Positions 1 to 8,664 of a stretch of DNA of 51,850 nt are shown here, piece by piece; the first letter of the stretch is position 1; every line of letters starts with the position of its first letter. Under the pieces are notes generated by a model. That model was not told the DNA's origin, ran no database searches, and saw only the letters and a program-made list of their open reading frames with translations. A program made the translations under genes and the position numbers. The DNA is from BS750m-G4 sp964472195. GTDB lineage: Bacteria > Bacteroidota > Ignavibacteria > Tepidaquicellales > Tepidaquicellaceae. The stretch is from positions 1-51,850 of the forward strand of contig CAYYJH010000008.1 of the NCBI GenBank assembly GCA_964472195.1, read 5' to 3'.

Positions 1-314
1 CCCAACTCCAGCTTTGCAGCTTCTGACATTTTATCGGGAGTCCATGGTGGATCGAATGTGAGGTCAACTATCGCGTTGTCAATCATTGGAAGCGACCTTA
101 CTTTACTTTCGACTTGTAACGGTAATATATCTGCAACAGGACACATTGGCGAGGTAAGAGTCATTAAAATGTTTACATCGTTATCTTCTGATACTTTTAT
201 ATCATAAATCATTCCCAGTTCATATATGTTTACCGGAATCTCCGGGTCATAACAGGTTTTGAGAACTTTAATTACTTCTTCTTTTATTTCATCTAAATTC
301 TTTTCCGCGCTCAT
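1..314 (-). CDS. sufT: DUF59/MIP18-family Fe-S assembly protein, partial
   Basis: Reads leftward from an ATG at 314-312 and runs off the window edge, so only about 104 residues are visible. The start reads MSAEKNLDEIKEEV, followed by CYDPEIPVNIYELGMIYD, typical of the DUF59 (MIP18/PaaD-like) fold, and then by TLTSPMCPVAD with the family's conserved cysteine and DPPWTPDKMS. Proteins of this family help maturation of Fe-S proteins and are often the last gene of Gram-positive and Bacteroidota suf operons. It lies 19 bp after sufE on the same strand, so it is very probably co-transcribed. The C-terminal end cannot be assessed. Confidence 0.88.
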   Translation of the reverse strand, partial: MSAEKNLDEIKEEVIKVLKTCYDPEIPVNIYELGMIYDIKVSEDNDVNILMTLTSPMCPVADILPLQVESKVRSLPMIDNAIVDLTFDPPWTPDKMSEAAKLEL

Positions 315-333
315 GTTTTATAGATTTTTTGAA

Positions 334-756
334 TTATTCAATGTATTCTCCCGCAAAACTTTTCATATGATTTATTATAGCCTGAAAACCATTTGACCTG
401 TTAGGTGAGAGATGTTCTTTCATCCCAATTTTATCTATGAACTCCAACTTTGCATTTACAATGTCCTCGGGTTTTTGGTTTGATAAAACTCTTATCAACA
501 ATCCTATTAATCCCTTTGTTATTATTGCATCGCTGTCAGCTTTATACAAAACTCTATCACCTTCCCGATTAGTCTTTAGCCAAACTTGGGATTGACAACC
601 GCTTATTTTATGGTCGTCTGTTTTGTATTTCTCTTCTATTAAAGGTAAACTTTTCCCGAGTTCAATAATGTATTCATATTTGTCCATCCAGCTGTCGAAC
701 ATTTCAAATTCGCCGACTATTTCTTCTTCGATTTCGTTTATGGTTTTAGTGCTCAT
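334..756 (-). CDS. sufE: SufE, cysteine desulfurase activator
   Basis: 140 residues, the normal length for SufE. It accepts persulfide sulfur from SufS and passes it to the SufBCD scaffold in the cytoplasm. The acceptor cysteine is C54 in the motif ISGCQSQVW, preceded by the family's DDHKISGC loop. The rest (KGLIGLLIRVLSNQKPEDI, then LSPNRSNGFQAII) matches the SufE core. It starts at ATG 756, 25 bp after sufS, in a tight suf operon. Nothing unusual is seen. Confidence 0.95.
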   Translation of the reverse strand: MSTKTINEIEEEIVGEFEMFDSWMDKYEYIIELGKSLPLIEEKYKTDDHKISGCQSQVWLKTNREGDRVLYKADSDAIITKGLIGLLIRVLSNQKPEDIVNAKLEFIDKIGMKEHLSPNRSNGFQAIINHMKSFAGEYIE

Positions 757-781
757 GTTTATAGAATAATAATTTTATGAT

Positions 782-2053
782 TTATTTAAACATATCTATA
801 ACTTTTTTAATACCTCTAACAAGCATATCCACATCGTACTTTGTATTATAAAATGCGAAAGAGGCTCTGATTGTACCGGGTATTCCGAACCTATCCATTG
901 TAGGTTGTGTGCAGTGCATTCCAGTACGAATTGCAATACCGAGTCTATCAAGGATAGTCCCAGCGTCATACGGGTGAATATCACCGATCAGGAATGAGAT
1001 AACACCTGATTTCTCTTTTGCTGTTCCGACTATTCGAAGTTGTCCTATAGAATCTAACATTTCATTTGCATAACACATTAAGTCATTTTCGTGCTTTAAA
1101 ATATTATCCAACCCAATTCTATTTAAATACTCGATAATGCTACCAAATCCAATACCGCCGGCAATGTTTGGTGTACCCGCTTCGAATTTATGAGGAAGTT
1201 CAGCGTAAGTTGTTTTTTCAAATGTGACTGTTTTTATCATGTCTCCACCACCTTGGTAAGGTGGCATAGAATCGAGGAAATTTTCTTTACCATAAAGGAC
1301 GCCAATTCCTGTCGGTCCGAAAACTTTATGTCCTGAGATTGCATAAAAATCACAATCAATATCCTGCACATCTATTTTAATGTGCGGAGCAGCCTGAGCT
1401 CCATCTAATAATACTGGTATGTTTCGTTTGTGTGCGATATCAACTATTTTCTTGACAGGGTTTATCGTTCCGAGAGAATTTGATACATGGACAATGGATA
1501 CAAATTTGGTTCTATTGCTAAATAATTTTTCATACTCCTCTAAAATAATTTCTCCTCTGTCATTAATGGGTATTATTTTCAGCTTTGCACCTGTTCTTTG
1601 ACACAGAAGCTGCCATGGGACAATGTTGGAATGGTGCTCCATAGTAGAAATTATTATTTCGTCATCCCGTTGAATGAATTTATTTCCGTAAGATGAAGCA
1701 ACTAAATTTATTGCCTCAGTGGTTCCCCTTACGAAAATGATTTCGTTTGTACTATTTGCGTTTATAAAATCTTTAATTTTAGAGCGGGATTCTTCGTAAG
1801 CAGTTGTTGCTTTTTCACTTAAGAAGTGGACACCTCTGTGGATATTACTGTTTATACCTTTGTAATATTGTTCCATCGTATCTAAGACACACTGTGGTTT
1901 TTGAGTTGTAGCGGCATTATCGAGGTAAACTAAGGGCTGGCCATAGACTTCTGTGCTGAGTATAGGGAAATCTTTACGTATTTTTTCGACATCAAAGATT
2001 TCTTTTATATCAGTTTCAACTGCTTTTTCCGGAACTATGTATGGTCGAGCCAT
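782..2053 (-). CDS. sufS: SufS, group II cysteine desulfurase
   Basis: 423 residues. A PLP-dependent aminotransferase class V enzyme that removes sulfur from L-cysteine as an enzyme-bound persulfide. The PLP Schiff-base lysine is K243 in SGHKVFGPTGIGVLYG. The active-site cysteine is C381 in RTGMHCTQP, the short-loop type of group II desulfurases that depend on SufE. Further landmarks are LDNAATTQKP, STMEHHSNIVPW and LLDGAQAAPH. An N-terminal extension of about 20 residues before the fold resembles other Bacteroidota SufS proteins. It sits 15 bp after sufD and before sufE. Confidence 0.96.
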   Translation of the reverse strand: MARPYIVPEKAVETDIKEIFDVEKIRKDFPILSTEVYGQPLVYLDNAATTQKPQCVLDTMEQYYKGINSNIHRGVHFLSEKATTAYEESRSKIKDFINANSTNEIIFVRGTTEAINLVASSYGNKFIQRDDEIIISTMEHHSNIVPWQLLCQRTGAKLKIIPINDRGEIILEEYEKLFSNRTKFVSIVHVSNSLGTINPVKKIVDIAHKRNIPVLLDGAQAAPHIKIDVQDIDCDFYAISGHKVFGPTGIGVLYGKENFLDSMPPYQGGGDMIKTVTFEKTTYAELPHKFEAGTPNIAGGIGFGSIIEYLNRIGLDNILKHENDLMCYANEMLDSIGQLRIVGTAKEKSGVISFLIGDIHPYDAGTILDRLGIAIRTGMHCTQPTMDRFGIPGTIRASFAFYNTKYDVDMLVRGIKKVIDMFK

Positions 2054-2068
2054 CCTGAATGTTTGTTA

Positions 2069-3406
2069 TTAACCCTTTATTAGTTTTTCATTTAACTTGT
2101 CGAACAGTATGTCTCTTAAAGGGCTTATTTCTATAGTTTGAATGACCTCGCTGGCAAAAGCATACAATAACATGGCTCTTGCTTTGTCTTCGTCTATTCC
2201 CCTGGTTCTTAGATAGAATAATTCTTCTTTGTTTAATTGTCCTGTCGTAGCACCATGACTACATTTCACATCATCGGCGAATATTTCGAGCTGTGGCTTG
2301 GTGTTGATTGTCGCTGAGTCTGTGAGAAGAATGTTTTTGTTTGATTGATATGCGTTTGTTTTTTGAGCGTCTTTTCTTACCATGACCTTTCCGTTGAAGA
2401 CTCCAGTAGAATTATCATCCAGTATTCCTTTATATAATTCGTTGCTGTAACAGTTTGGAACGGAATGGTCAACAAGAGTATGATTATCTACATGCTGTTC
2501 TCCTGATAAAACAAACGCACCGTACATGTGACATTCGCAGCCATTACCGTTTAATACAGAGTTGAGATTGTTGCGAATTATTCTTCCACCCCATGAGACG
2601 GTGACAGAGTTGAATTTACTGTCTTTTTCCTGTTGAACCTGTGCAGTGCCAACATGTATGCTGTTGTCTCCGTCATTCTGAATTTTATAATGATGAACCA
2701 GAGAATTTTCGCCGGCAGATATTTCTGTTACTGTATTCAGAAAATTGTAGTTATAACCAAGTGTGTTGTATATATCTACAATAGACAAACGGCTATCTTT
2801 TCCTGCAACAATAAGATTTCTTTGCTGCGATAAAAGATTTGGTGTTCTACTATCTATAATATTAATCAATAGGAGAGGTTCTTTTAAATCGACACCGTTG
2901 TGTACATAAACAAATACACCGTTATTAGCGAATGCTGTATTAAGAGCGGTAAATCCGTCACTCTTAAAATCTATGTATTTAGCAAAATGATCGTAAAAAA
3001 TTTCAGGATGGTTTCTTTGAGCTTCGTTGAAGCTGCACACAAAAACATCTTTAGGGTCACTTATAATCTTTGTAAGTTGGTTAGAGTATCTTCCGTTAAC
3101 AAGTACTATTATGTTCGTTTCTAATCCAGGTATTAGAAACTTACCAACTTCAATTTCAGGAATATCTGATTCTTCCTTTGAGAATGATTGAGAGAAATTA
3201 TACTTAGTTATAGAATTCGGTTTGGTATATTTCCATTCTTCGGCTTTTCTATCAGGGAACCCAAGTGATTCAAAACAATCCCTTGCCTCATTCCTAATAT
3301 TGTTAATGGGGGTTGATGACTCACCGTTCAGATCCTTTTCAAAAGCAGTAAATTCCGATAAGAGTTTTTCTTTTAAGTTTACCTTGTTCATTGTTTCATT
3401 TGCCAT
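2069..3406 (-). CDS. sufD: SufD, Fe-S scaffold subunit
   Basis: 445 residues, close to other SufD proteins. It forms the SufBC2D scaffold complex with SufB and SufC, on which Fe-S clusters are built. The C-terminal half carries the right-handed beta-helix core. It ends with the conserved block DDVKCSHGATTGQLNKEEL, whose histidine next to the cysteine is the one needed for cluster assembly in characterised SufD proteins. The N-terminal helical part has the FPDRKAEEWKYT motif shared by the SufB/SufD family. It lies 25 bp downstream of sufC in the same operon. Confidence 0.94.
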   Translation of the reverse strand: MANETMNKVNLKEKLLSEFTAFEKDLNGESSTPINNIRNEARDCFESLGFPDRKAEEWKYTKPNSITKYNFSQSFSKEESDIPEIEVGKFLIPGLETNIIVLVNGRYSNQLTKIISDPKDVFVCSFNEAQRNHPEIFYDHFAKYIDFKSDGFTALNTAFANNGVFVYVHNGVDLKEPLLLINIIDSRTPNLLSQQRNLIVAGKDSRLSIVDIYNTLGYNYNFLNTVTEISAGENSLVHHYKIQNDGDNSIHVGTAQVQQEKDSKFNSVTVSWGGRIIRNNLNSVLNGNGCECHMYGAFVLSGEQHVDNHTLVDHSVPNCYSNELYKGILDDNSTGVFNGKVMVRKDAQKTNAYQSNKNILLTDSATINTKPQLEIFADDVKCSHGATTGQLNKEELFYLRTRGIDEDKARAMLLYAFASEVIQTIEISPLRDILFDKLNEKLIKG

Positions 3407-3431
3407 AATATTATTTACTAAACCCTTTAAA

Positions 3432-4193
3432 TTACGTTGTTATTGTTTCATTATTCTCTTTTACCCAATCATATCCATATTCCTCAAGATGCAGTGCAAG
3501 TTCTTTATCACCAGATCTTACAATCTGACCGTTATGAAGTACATGTACAAAATCAGGTACAATATAATTCAACAGTCTTTGATAGTGTGTAATAATAATA
3601 AAAGCGTTTTTATCATTTCGTAATTTGTTAACACCCTCGGCTACGATTTTTAAAGCATCGATGTCAAGTCCTGAATCCGTTTCATCGAGTATTGCAAGTT
3701 TTGGATCCACCATAGCTAATTGGAAAATTTCATTCCTTTTCTTTTCCCCTCCGGAGAATCCAGCGTTAACGTACCTACTTGTCATTTTTGTGTCAAGTTC
3801 TACCAATGCCGCTTTTTCTTTTAGCATTTTTAAAAAGTCAACAGCACTTATAGGCTCCAAACCCTTATGTTTTCTAATTTCATTGATTGACGTTTTCATA
3901 AAGTTTGTTATTGATACCCCCGGTATTTCAATCGGGTATTGAAATGCAAGAAAAATTCCTTCTCTTGCTCTTTCTTCTGGAGAAAGTTCAAGCAAATTTT
4001 TTCCTTCGTAAATAACTTCACCCTCGGTGACTTCGTATCCCTCTTTACCCGCGAGAACGGAGGCAAGAGTACTTTTCCCTGAACCGTTTGGACCCATAAT
4101 AGCATGTGTTTCACCTGCATTTACCTGAAGGTTAATACCTTTCAAAATTTCTTTATTATCTACGTTTGCTCTGAGATTTTTTATGGTTAACAT
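3432..4193 (-). CDS. sufC: SufC, Fe-S assembly ATPase
   Basis: 253 residues, a soluble ABC-type ATPase that drives conformational change in the SufBCD scaffold. The Walker A is GPNGSGKS (34-41), the signature region is NAGFSGGEKKRNEI and the Walker B is LAILDETDSGLDIDAL, with the SufC-specific ETDSGLD. FQYPIEIPGVS is the Q-loop region, and THYQRLL supplies the switch histidine. It sits 30 bp after sufB. The plus-strand ORF of 105 codons that overlaps it is an antisense shadow. Confidence 0.96.
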   Translation of the reverse strand: MLTIKNLRANVDNKEILKGINLQVNAGETHAIMGPNGSGKSTLASVLAGKEGYEVTEGEVIYEGKNLLELSPEERAREGIFLAFQYPIEIPGVSITNFMKTSINEIRKHKGLEPISAVDFLKMLKEKAALVELDTKMTSRYVNAGFSGGEKKRNEIFQLAMVDPKLAILDETDSGLDIDALKIVAEGVNKLRNDKNAFIIITHYQRLLNYIVPDFVHVLHNGQIVRSGDKELALHLEEYGYDWVKENNETITT

Positions 4194-4223
4194 TTTTATT
4201 TGTTTTATGTATAGTTATTAAAA

Positions 4224-5669
4224 TTATCCAACACTTCCTTCGAGGCTGACGGCTAATAGCTTCTGAGCTTCTACTGCAAATTCCATTGGCAGTTTGTTTA
4301 ACACTTCTTTTGCATAACCACTTACTATTAATGCAACAGCGTCTTCTTCCGATATACCCCTTTGGTTGCAGTAAAAAAGAATGTCATCACCGATTTTTGA
4401 AGTAGTAGCTTCATGTTCGACTGTTGCAGAATTGTTTTTTATTTCAAAATAAGGAAATGTATGCGCTCCACATTTATCGCCCATAAGTAAGGAGTCGCAT
4501 TGAGAAAAGTTTCTTGTGTTTTCTGCATGCTTCATCACATCAACAAGACCACGGTAACTATTATTACTGAAACCAGCCGAGATGCCTTTTGATACTATCC
4601 TGCTTTTTGTGTTCTTCCCAATGTGGATCATCTTTGTCCCGGTATCAGCCTGTTGATAATTATTAGTCATTGCAACAGAATAAAACTCTCCTATTGAATT
4701 ATCCCCTTTTAAAATTACACTCGGGTATTTCCATGTAATAGATGAACCGGTTTCAACCTGTGTCCATGAAATTTTTGAGTTTATCCCAGAACATATTCCA
4801 CGCTTTGTAACAAAATTGTAGATTCCGCCTTTCCCTTCTTTGTCACCGGGGTACCAATTTTGTACAGTTGAATATTTGATTTCAGCATTAGCTAGTGCGA
4901 CAAGTTCAACTACTGCAGCATGAAGCTGGTTTTCATCTCTCATTGGTGCAGTGCAGCCCTCAAGGTAACTGACATAGCTTTCTTCATCGGCTACTATAAG
5001 CGTTCTTTCAAATTGACCTGTGTTTGCTGCGTTGATACGAAAGTAGGTTGAAAGCTCCATCGGACATCTCACTCCCTTTGGAATGTAAACAAAAGAACCA
5101 TCACTGAATACAGCTGAGTTCAAAGCTGCAAAAAAATTATCGGTCTGGGGTACTACCGAACCCAAGTATTTTTCTATAAGCTCCGGATGGTCTTGTATCG
5201 CCTCACTCATTGAGGAAAAAATTATCCCTAATTCTGAAAGTTTTTTCTTGTAAGTCGTTGCAACTGAAACACTATCCATTACTGCATCAACGGCTACTCC
5301 CGCAAGAATCATCTGCTCTTCGAGAGGAATCCCAAGCTTGTCATAGGTTGCTTTAATTTCCGGTGCAAGTTCATCAAGACTATTTAGTTGTCTTGTCTGT
5401 TTTGGAGCTGAGTAATAAATGATATCCTGATAATTCACAGGTGGATATTGAAGATTTGCCCAATGTGGTTCTTTCATTTTTAACCAATGGGTGTATGCTT
5501 TCAATCGCCATTTAAGCATAAACTCCGGCTCTTTCTTTTTAGCGGAAATGAACCTTATAGTATCTTCGCTCAAACCTTTTGATAGTGTATCTGATTCTAT
5601 ATCAGAAACAAAACCATACTTATATTCGCTGCCGGTTAAATCGTCTAATATTTGGTCTTCCTTAACCAT
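4224..5669 (-). CDS. sufB: SufB, Fe-S scaffold subunit
   Basis: 481 residues, close to the 495 of E. coli SufB. First gene of the operon and central subunit of the SufBC2D scaffold. Conserved blocks are FIPKGVRCPMELSTYFRIN, SYLEGCTAPMRDENQLHAAVVELVA, NWYPGDKEGKGGIYNFVTKRG and SQCDSLLMGDKCGAHTFPY, the last containing the cysteine region used in cluster assembly. TVEHEATTSKIGDDILFYCNQRG follows. The ATG at 5669 is preceded by a 153-bp intergenic region with an IscR-like operator core 47 bp upstream. No Rrf2-family regulator gene is present in the window. Confidence 0.96.
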   Translation of the reverse strand: MVKEDQILDDLTGSEYKYGFVSDIESDTLSKGLSEDTIRFISAKKKEPEFMLKWRLKAYTHWLKMKEPHWANLQYPPVNYQDIIYYSAPKQTRQLNSLDELAPEIKATYDKLGIPLEEQMILAGVAVDAVMDSVSVATTYKKKLSELGIIFSSMSEAIQDHPELIEKYLGSVVPQTDNFFAALNSAVFSDGSFVYIPKGVRCPMELSTYFRINAANTGQFERTLIVADEESYVSYLEGCTAPMRDENQLHAAVVELVALANAEIKYSTVQNWYPGDKEGKGGIYNFVTKRGICSGINSKISWTQVETGSSITWKYPSVILKGDNSIGEFYSVAMTNNYQQADTGTKMIHIGKNTKSRIVSKGISAGFSNNSYRGLVDVMKHAENTRNFSQCDSLLMGDKCGAHTFPYFEIKNNSATVEHEATTSKIGDDILFYCNQRGISEEDAVALIVSGYAKEVLNKLPMEFAVEAQKLLAVSLEGSVG

Positions 5670-5715
5670 GTTTTACTAAGTAATGATAAAAGTATAATTC
5701 CCTATTTTTAAACTG

Positions 5716-5728
5716 GACTAATTTAGTC
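5716..5728. promoter_or_regulatory. IscR type 1-like operator core upstream of sufB
   Basis: The 13-base palindrome GACTAATTTAGTC (6+1+6) matches exactly the core GACTRWWWYAGTC of the type 1 site bound by [2Fe-2S]-IscR in proteobacteria. The flanks match the wider 25-base consensus poorly. It lies 47 bp upstream of the sufB start, where it would cover a promoter. Inference: an Rrf2-family repressor encoded elsewhere represses suf when Fe-S supply is sufficient. Confidence 0.55.
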
Positions 5729-5740
5729 TTATTTTAAATT

Positions 5741-5801
5741 AAAAAAAAGTCTCAAATGTTTTTCTTTCTAAATTTATGTAAAAAGAAATTTTATGTGAGA
5801 C
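5741..5801 (-). terminator. Rho-independent terminator after the 5823-6713 lipoprotein gene
   Basis: On the minus strand GTCTCA (5801-5796) pairs with TGAGAC (5754-5749), with partial pairing of TTTCTTT/AAAGAAA inside, and eight Ts follow at 5748-5741. It lies directly between the lipoprotein gene and sufB, both leftward, so it would separate the two transcripts. The loop is long and AT-rich, which lowers confidence. Confidence 0.5.
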
Positions 5802-5822
5802 GCAATATTCTAAAACATATCT

Positions 5823-6713
5823 TTAGTCTAATTCATTCACATATTTTGAAATATTAATAACTCTGCTTTGGAATGAAAGTGGTGGAAGGTTTATACCCAT
5901 CAGTTGGTTATTTTCAACAATCGTGCCGAGTATAAGATTATGAACTTCGTTATTCGGAAAACTCTTTTTATAATTCACTATCCATAGGTCAGCAGGAAAG
6001 CCGGTTAGACTCGTAATGAACTGAGGTAAGTTTAACGTACCTAACCCTGGGATTAAAAACATATTGACAGTTTTAACAGCATTCGAAGTATCAATTGAGA
6101 AGAATCTATCCCCGTTTGTAGAGCTTCTGTCTGGGATGAATGATGAATTAAACTTAATGATTGGATTTGTTGTGTTGGCGTAATTTAAAGAATTATCACT
6201 ATCGATGAGATTTGCATAATTTGTTGATATATTAAAATTAGAGTTATTTACAAGTTGAATAGTTCCGGAGATAATGTTTCTTGCCGAAGTATCTGTAACA
6301 AGGTCGAGAAGTGTGTTAATATTAAAAAATGTTGTCAGCTCAATACAATTTCTTTCACCGGGTGTAGGGTCTGGTGTGTAAACTGCTAAGGTGTCTGTAT
6401 TGGGTTTTTTAAATACGTACATCCAGGCTCCTAAAGTGTTTGGATCAGAAAGAGCAGTTATAATCGAAATATCAGTCGTTCCTTTATCAACTCCTTCAAA
6501 TATAACGTTTCTTCCCAAGATAAGTACAAGTTTTGTATTACCTCCATATTTTCTGGTCGCCTGAGCATACGCTGAATCTAATCTATCTTTTGCAGTTACG
6601 TTATTTGATATAATATCCGAAATAATATTTGAGGTTTCACTACAGGAATTAAAAGTAAAAATGATAATCAAGAAAAAGATAAGCGACAGACTTCGAGTTA
6701 GGATTTTATACAT
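5823..6713 (-). CDS. Predicted lipoprotein of unknown function
   Basis: 296 residues. The N-terminus is basic, then a hydrophobic stretch (LSLIFFLIIIFTF) ending in NSCSE, which fits a lipoprotein signal with the cysteine at about residue 24. It is therefore probably anchored to a membrane facing the periplasm. The body has no recognised domain. It is rich in Asn, Thr and Ser and contains beta-type stretches such as TKLVLILGRNVIFEG. It is flanked by its own promoter and terminator, so it looks monocistronic. Function unknown. Confidence 0.75.
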   Translation of the reverse strand: MYKILTRSLSLIFFLIIIFTFNSCSETSNIISDIISNNVTAKDRLDSAYAQATRKYGGNTKLVLILGRNVIFEGVDKGTTDISIITALSDPNTLGAWMYVFKKPNTDTLAVYTPDPTPGERNCIELTTFFNINTLLDLVTDTSARNIISGTIQLVNNSNFNISTNYANLIDSDNSLNYANTTNPIIKFNSSFIPDRSSTNGDRFFSIDTSNAVKTVNMFLIPGLGTLNLPQFITSLTGFPADLWIVNYKKSFPNNEVHNLILGTIVENNQLMGINLPPLSFQSRVINISKYVNELD

Positions 6714-6734
6714 TTGTTTGTTGTTTTACTCTTT

Positions 6735-6764
6735 TAAAAATAATAATTTAATTAATATTAACAA
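6735..6764 (-). promoter_or_regulatory. Bacteroidota-type promoter for the lipoprotein gene
   Basis: On the minus strand, TTG (6764-6762), a 19-base spacer, then TATTTTTA (6742-6735), which is one base from TAnnTTTG. It sits 22 bp before the 6713 start codon. The DNA is very AT-rich here, so a chance match is possible. Confidence 0.35.
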
Positions 6765-6817
6765 AAAATATCTTAAAGTTATATAGTAAAGACAAATATT
6801 CAAAATTTATTAGGTTA

Positions 6818-7627
6818 ATGAAAACGGAGGAATATCTTGAGTATAATAAGAAATTTTGGAATGAGCGAGTTTCGATTCATAAGGAATCAGAATTATACGA
6901 ACTTGAAAATTTCAAACTTGGAAAGAATAAACTCCATACGCTCGAAAGAGAAGAACTTGGAGATGTAAAAGGAAAATCCATATTGCATTTACAATGTCAT
7001 TTCGGAATGGACACGTTATCATTAGCCCGATTAGGAGCTGATGTAACCGGTGTAGATTTTTCCGATGAAGCAATTAAGGAAGCTAAAGCATTAAATGATG
7101 AACTTGATCTTAATGCTGAATTTATTCTTTCGGATGTTTACTTTCTTCCAAAAATTATGGATAAAAAGTTTAATATAGTTTTTACTTCGTATGGTGTTTT
7201 AGCGTGGCTGCTAGACTTGAACATGTGGGCAAAGGTTGTAAATCATTTTTTAAAAGACGATGGATTTTTTTATATAGCAGAGATTCATCCAACATCTATG
7301 GTGTTCGATAACGAAGGAGAAATTAAAGAACTTAAAGTTAAGTATCCTTATTTTAGAAAAACCAAACCTCTTGAATTCGAAGAGCAAGGTTCTTATGCTA
7401 ATCCCGAAGCAAAAACCAGATGCAATAAAACTTACGAGTGGATTTATAGTTTGACAGATGTTTTTACATCTTTACTGGACGCAGGCTTGAGTATAGAATT
7501 TTTTCGTGAATTTCCGTTTACGGTATACCCCCAGTTTCCATTTATGAAAAGAGGTAAGGATGGATATTGGAGAGCTGAAGAAGAAATACCTTTACTTTTT
7601 TCCTTAAAAGCAATAAAGAATTGTTAA
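6818..7627 (+). CDS. Class I SAM-dependent methyltransferase
   Basis: 269 residues. A Rossmann-type methyltransferase: motif I is SILHLQCHFGMDTLSLARLGA (glycine-loop around 60-64), with the acidic end of strand 2 at VTGVDFS (D80), motif II around FNIVFTSYGVLAWL and post-motif FLKDDGFFYIAEIHP. The variant QCHFGMDTLS in place of GxGxG is common to a broad group of small-molecule methyltransferases. The substrate cannot be deduced. It is followed 38 bp later by a small lipoprotein gene on the same strand. Confidence 0.85.
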   Translation: MKTEEYLEYNKKFWNERVSIHKESELYELENFKLGKNKLHTLEREELGDVKGKSILHLQCHFGMDTLSLARLGADVTGVDFSDEAIKEAKALNDELDLNAEFILSDVYFLPKIMDKKFNIVFTSYGVLAWLLDLNMWAKVVNHFLKDDGFFYIAEIHPTSMVFDNEGEIKELKVKYPYFRKTKPLEFEEQGSYANPEAKTRCNKTYEWIYSLTDVFTSLLDAGLSIEFFREFPFTVYPQFPFMKRGKDGYWRAEEEIPLLFSLKAIKNC

Positions 7628-7665
7628 TAAATAAACTTTTAATAAACAATCAAGGAGAAACTATA

Positions 7666-8061
7666 ATGAAGTCTTATCTAAAATTAAGTTATACTGTGAT
7701 CTTGGTGTTTTTTTTGTTCAGCATTGGATGCAGTACATCGAGTGTTTATAGAACATTCGAAGAGCAGGTCGAAGAAACAATTTCAAGCATGATAACATTG
7801 TTGGAACAGGGAAATTACTATGACCTTGTGAATGATTATGCTGATCCTGAGTACGTTAATGAAAAAGGCGGAGTAGAGGCAGTATTAAGTAATTTCGATG
7901 AGGATGATAAAATTGAATTATTGAAATACTTAAAAGAAGCTCAAGAGATGCTGCCGTTAGTTGACAGGGAAAAATTAACAGCTACTTTTACGAGTGAAGA
8001 TTTTCCACGGGATTTAGTCTTCCAAAAGAAAGGTGGAAGGTGGTATTTGTTAAATGAGTAA
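7666..8061 (+). CDS. Small predicted lipoprotein
   Basis: 131 residues from ATG 7666. This start is chosen over an upstream TTG at 7621 because AAGGAG lies 9-14 bases before it and because it begins a clean lipoprotein signal (MKSYLKLSYTVILVFFLFSIGCS, cysteine at about 23). The mature part is acidic and helical: FEEQVEETISSMITLLEQGNYYDLVNDYADP, then a DDKIELLKYLKEAQEML helix and a C-terminal strand VFQKKGGRWYLLNE. That layout resembles small periplasmic proteins of the DUF4878/NTF2-like sort, but this is only a resemblance. Function unknown. Confidence 0.75.
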   Translation: MKSYLKLSYTVILVFFLFSIGCSTSSVYRTFEEQVEETISSMITLLEQGNYYDLVNDYADPEYVNEKGGVEAVLSNFDEDDKIELLKYLKEAQEMLPLVDREKLTATFTSEDFPRDLVFQKKGGRWYLLNE

Positions 8062-8286
8062 ATTTAGGGAAATAAGTTCACACTGAAACGACTAAATACA
8101 ATAAGTTATACATCTTTTTTTCATCGGCATGTACCCCTAAGCGTGTAATTTGTTAGAGTATGATTTTACGTACAGAGTTATAATGCTATGTTATTGAGTG
8201 TAATTGAACTATTTTTTTGAGAAAAGCTTAGATGATTAATTTTGCAGAAATTTTTACTAAAAACAAATCGAAATTCAAATTTTGAC
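8062..8286. other. Non-coding stretch before the miniprotein cassette
   Basis: Part of the 325-bp gap between the lipoprotein gene and the first 35-residue miniprotein. No convincing ORF, hairpin or repeat was seen here. The promoter at 8287 is the only signal in the gap. Confidence 0.5.
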
Positions 8287-8317
8287 TTGACAAGCTAACT
8301 AAATCGTATTATATTTA
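8287..8317 (+). promoter_or_regulatory. Promoter for the first miniprotein cassette
   Basis: TTGACA at 8287-8292 with TATATT 17 bases later fits a sigma-70 promoter. Read in the Bacteroidota style it is TTG, a 20-base spacer and TATATTTA (8310-8317), one base from TAnnTTTG. The predicted transcript would start near 8324, about 60 bases before the miniprotein ATG. Confidence 0.55.
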
Positions 8318-8386
8318 TCCAAAGTTATTCAACTACGTATTTAGTATTAAAACAGTATTAAAACTAATACAAGAGAAAGGGTAAAA

Positions 8387-8494
8387 ATGAATTACAACAG
8401 AACTCAAAAAAAGAACAAATCGAGATACGAACTCTCCTGTGCAGCTATACTCATTGTTCTTTGTGCAGTAATTATTGCGGGTTTTATTGTCTAA
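8387..8494 (+). CDS. 35-residue C-tail membrane miniprotein, copy 1
   Basis: ATG 8387 to TAA 8494. The N-terminal half is polar and basic (MNYNRTQKKNKSRYE). It is followed by LSC and a single hydrophobic segment of about 17 residues reaching the C-terminus (ILIVLCAVIIAGFIV). The reality of the gene is supported by a paralogue of exactly the same length at 8909-9016 that keeps the NKS, LSC and IAGF-V positions. AAAGGG 5-10 bases upstream could serve as ribosome binding site. It was missed by usual length cut-offs. Function unknown; the topology suggests a small inner-membrane protein with its N-terminus in the cytoplasm. Confidence 0.65.
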   Translation: MNYNRTQKKNKSRYELSCAAILIVLCAVIIAGFIV

Positions 8495-8529
8495 ACATTA
8501 TAAATTATTTATTTCCTTTAAAAATTCAG

Positions 8530-8605
8530 CAAAAATTTTTGCAAAACAAGTTAACTCATTACACTTGGTGAGTTAAAGAATTAATTACTACTTAGGGAGT
8601 AGTAA
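8530..8605 (+). other. Run of perfect hairpins downstream of miniprotein copy 1
   Basis: Three successive dyads: a 14-base palindrome GCAAAAATTTTTGC (8530-8543), TTAACTCA/TGAGTTAA (8552-8559 with 8570-8577), and TTACTACT/AGTAGTAA with loop TAGGG (8585-8592 with 8598-8605). None is followed by a U-tract, so they are not simple terminators. They suggest a structured 3' region or a small RNA that ends at the terminator at 8665-8702. Confidence 0.45.
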
Positions 8606-8631
8606 GCAAAAACATAGATTTTTCTCTTCAT

Positions 8632-8664
8632 TTTACCCTATGCTGAAAAGAGGAAATAAAGAAA
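8632..8664 (+). repeat. Conserved box, copy 1
   Basis: The box reads TTTACCCTATGCTGAAAAGA then an A/G-rich stretch leading into the terminator hairpin. The same box occurs at 9109-9140 in the same position relative to the second miniprotein gene. In this copy TTTTCTCTT just upstream can pair with AAGAGGAAA in the box. Confidence 0.6.

Noticed and set aside
3222..3942. Plus-strand ORFs of 133 and 105 codons antisense to sufD and sufC
   Set aside because: Both are shadows of strongly conserved suf genes; no domain, signal or ribosome binding site supports them.
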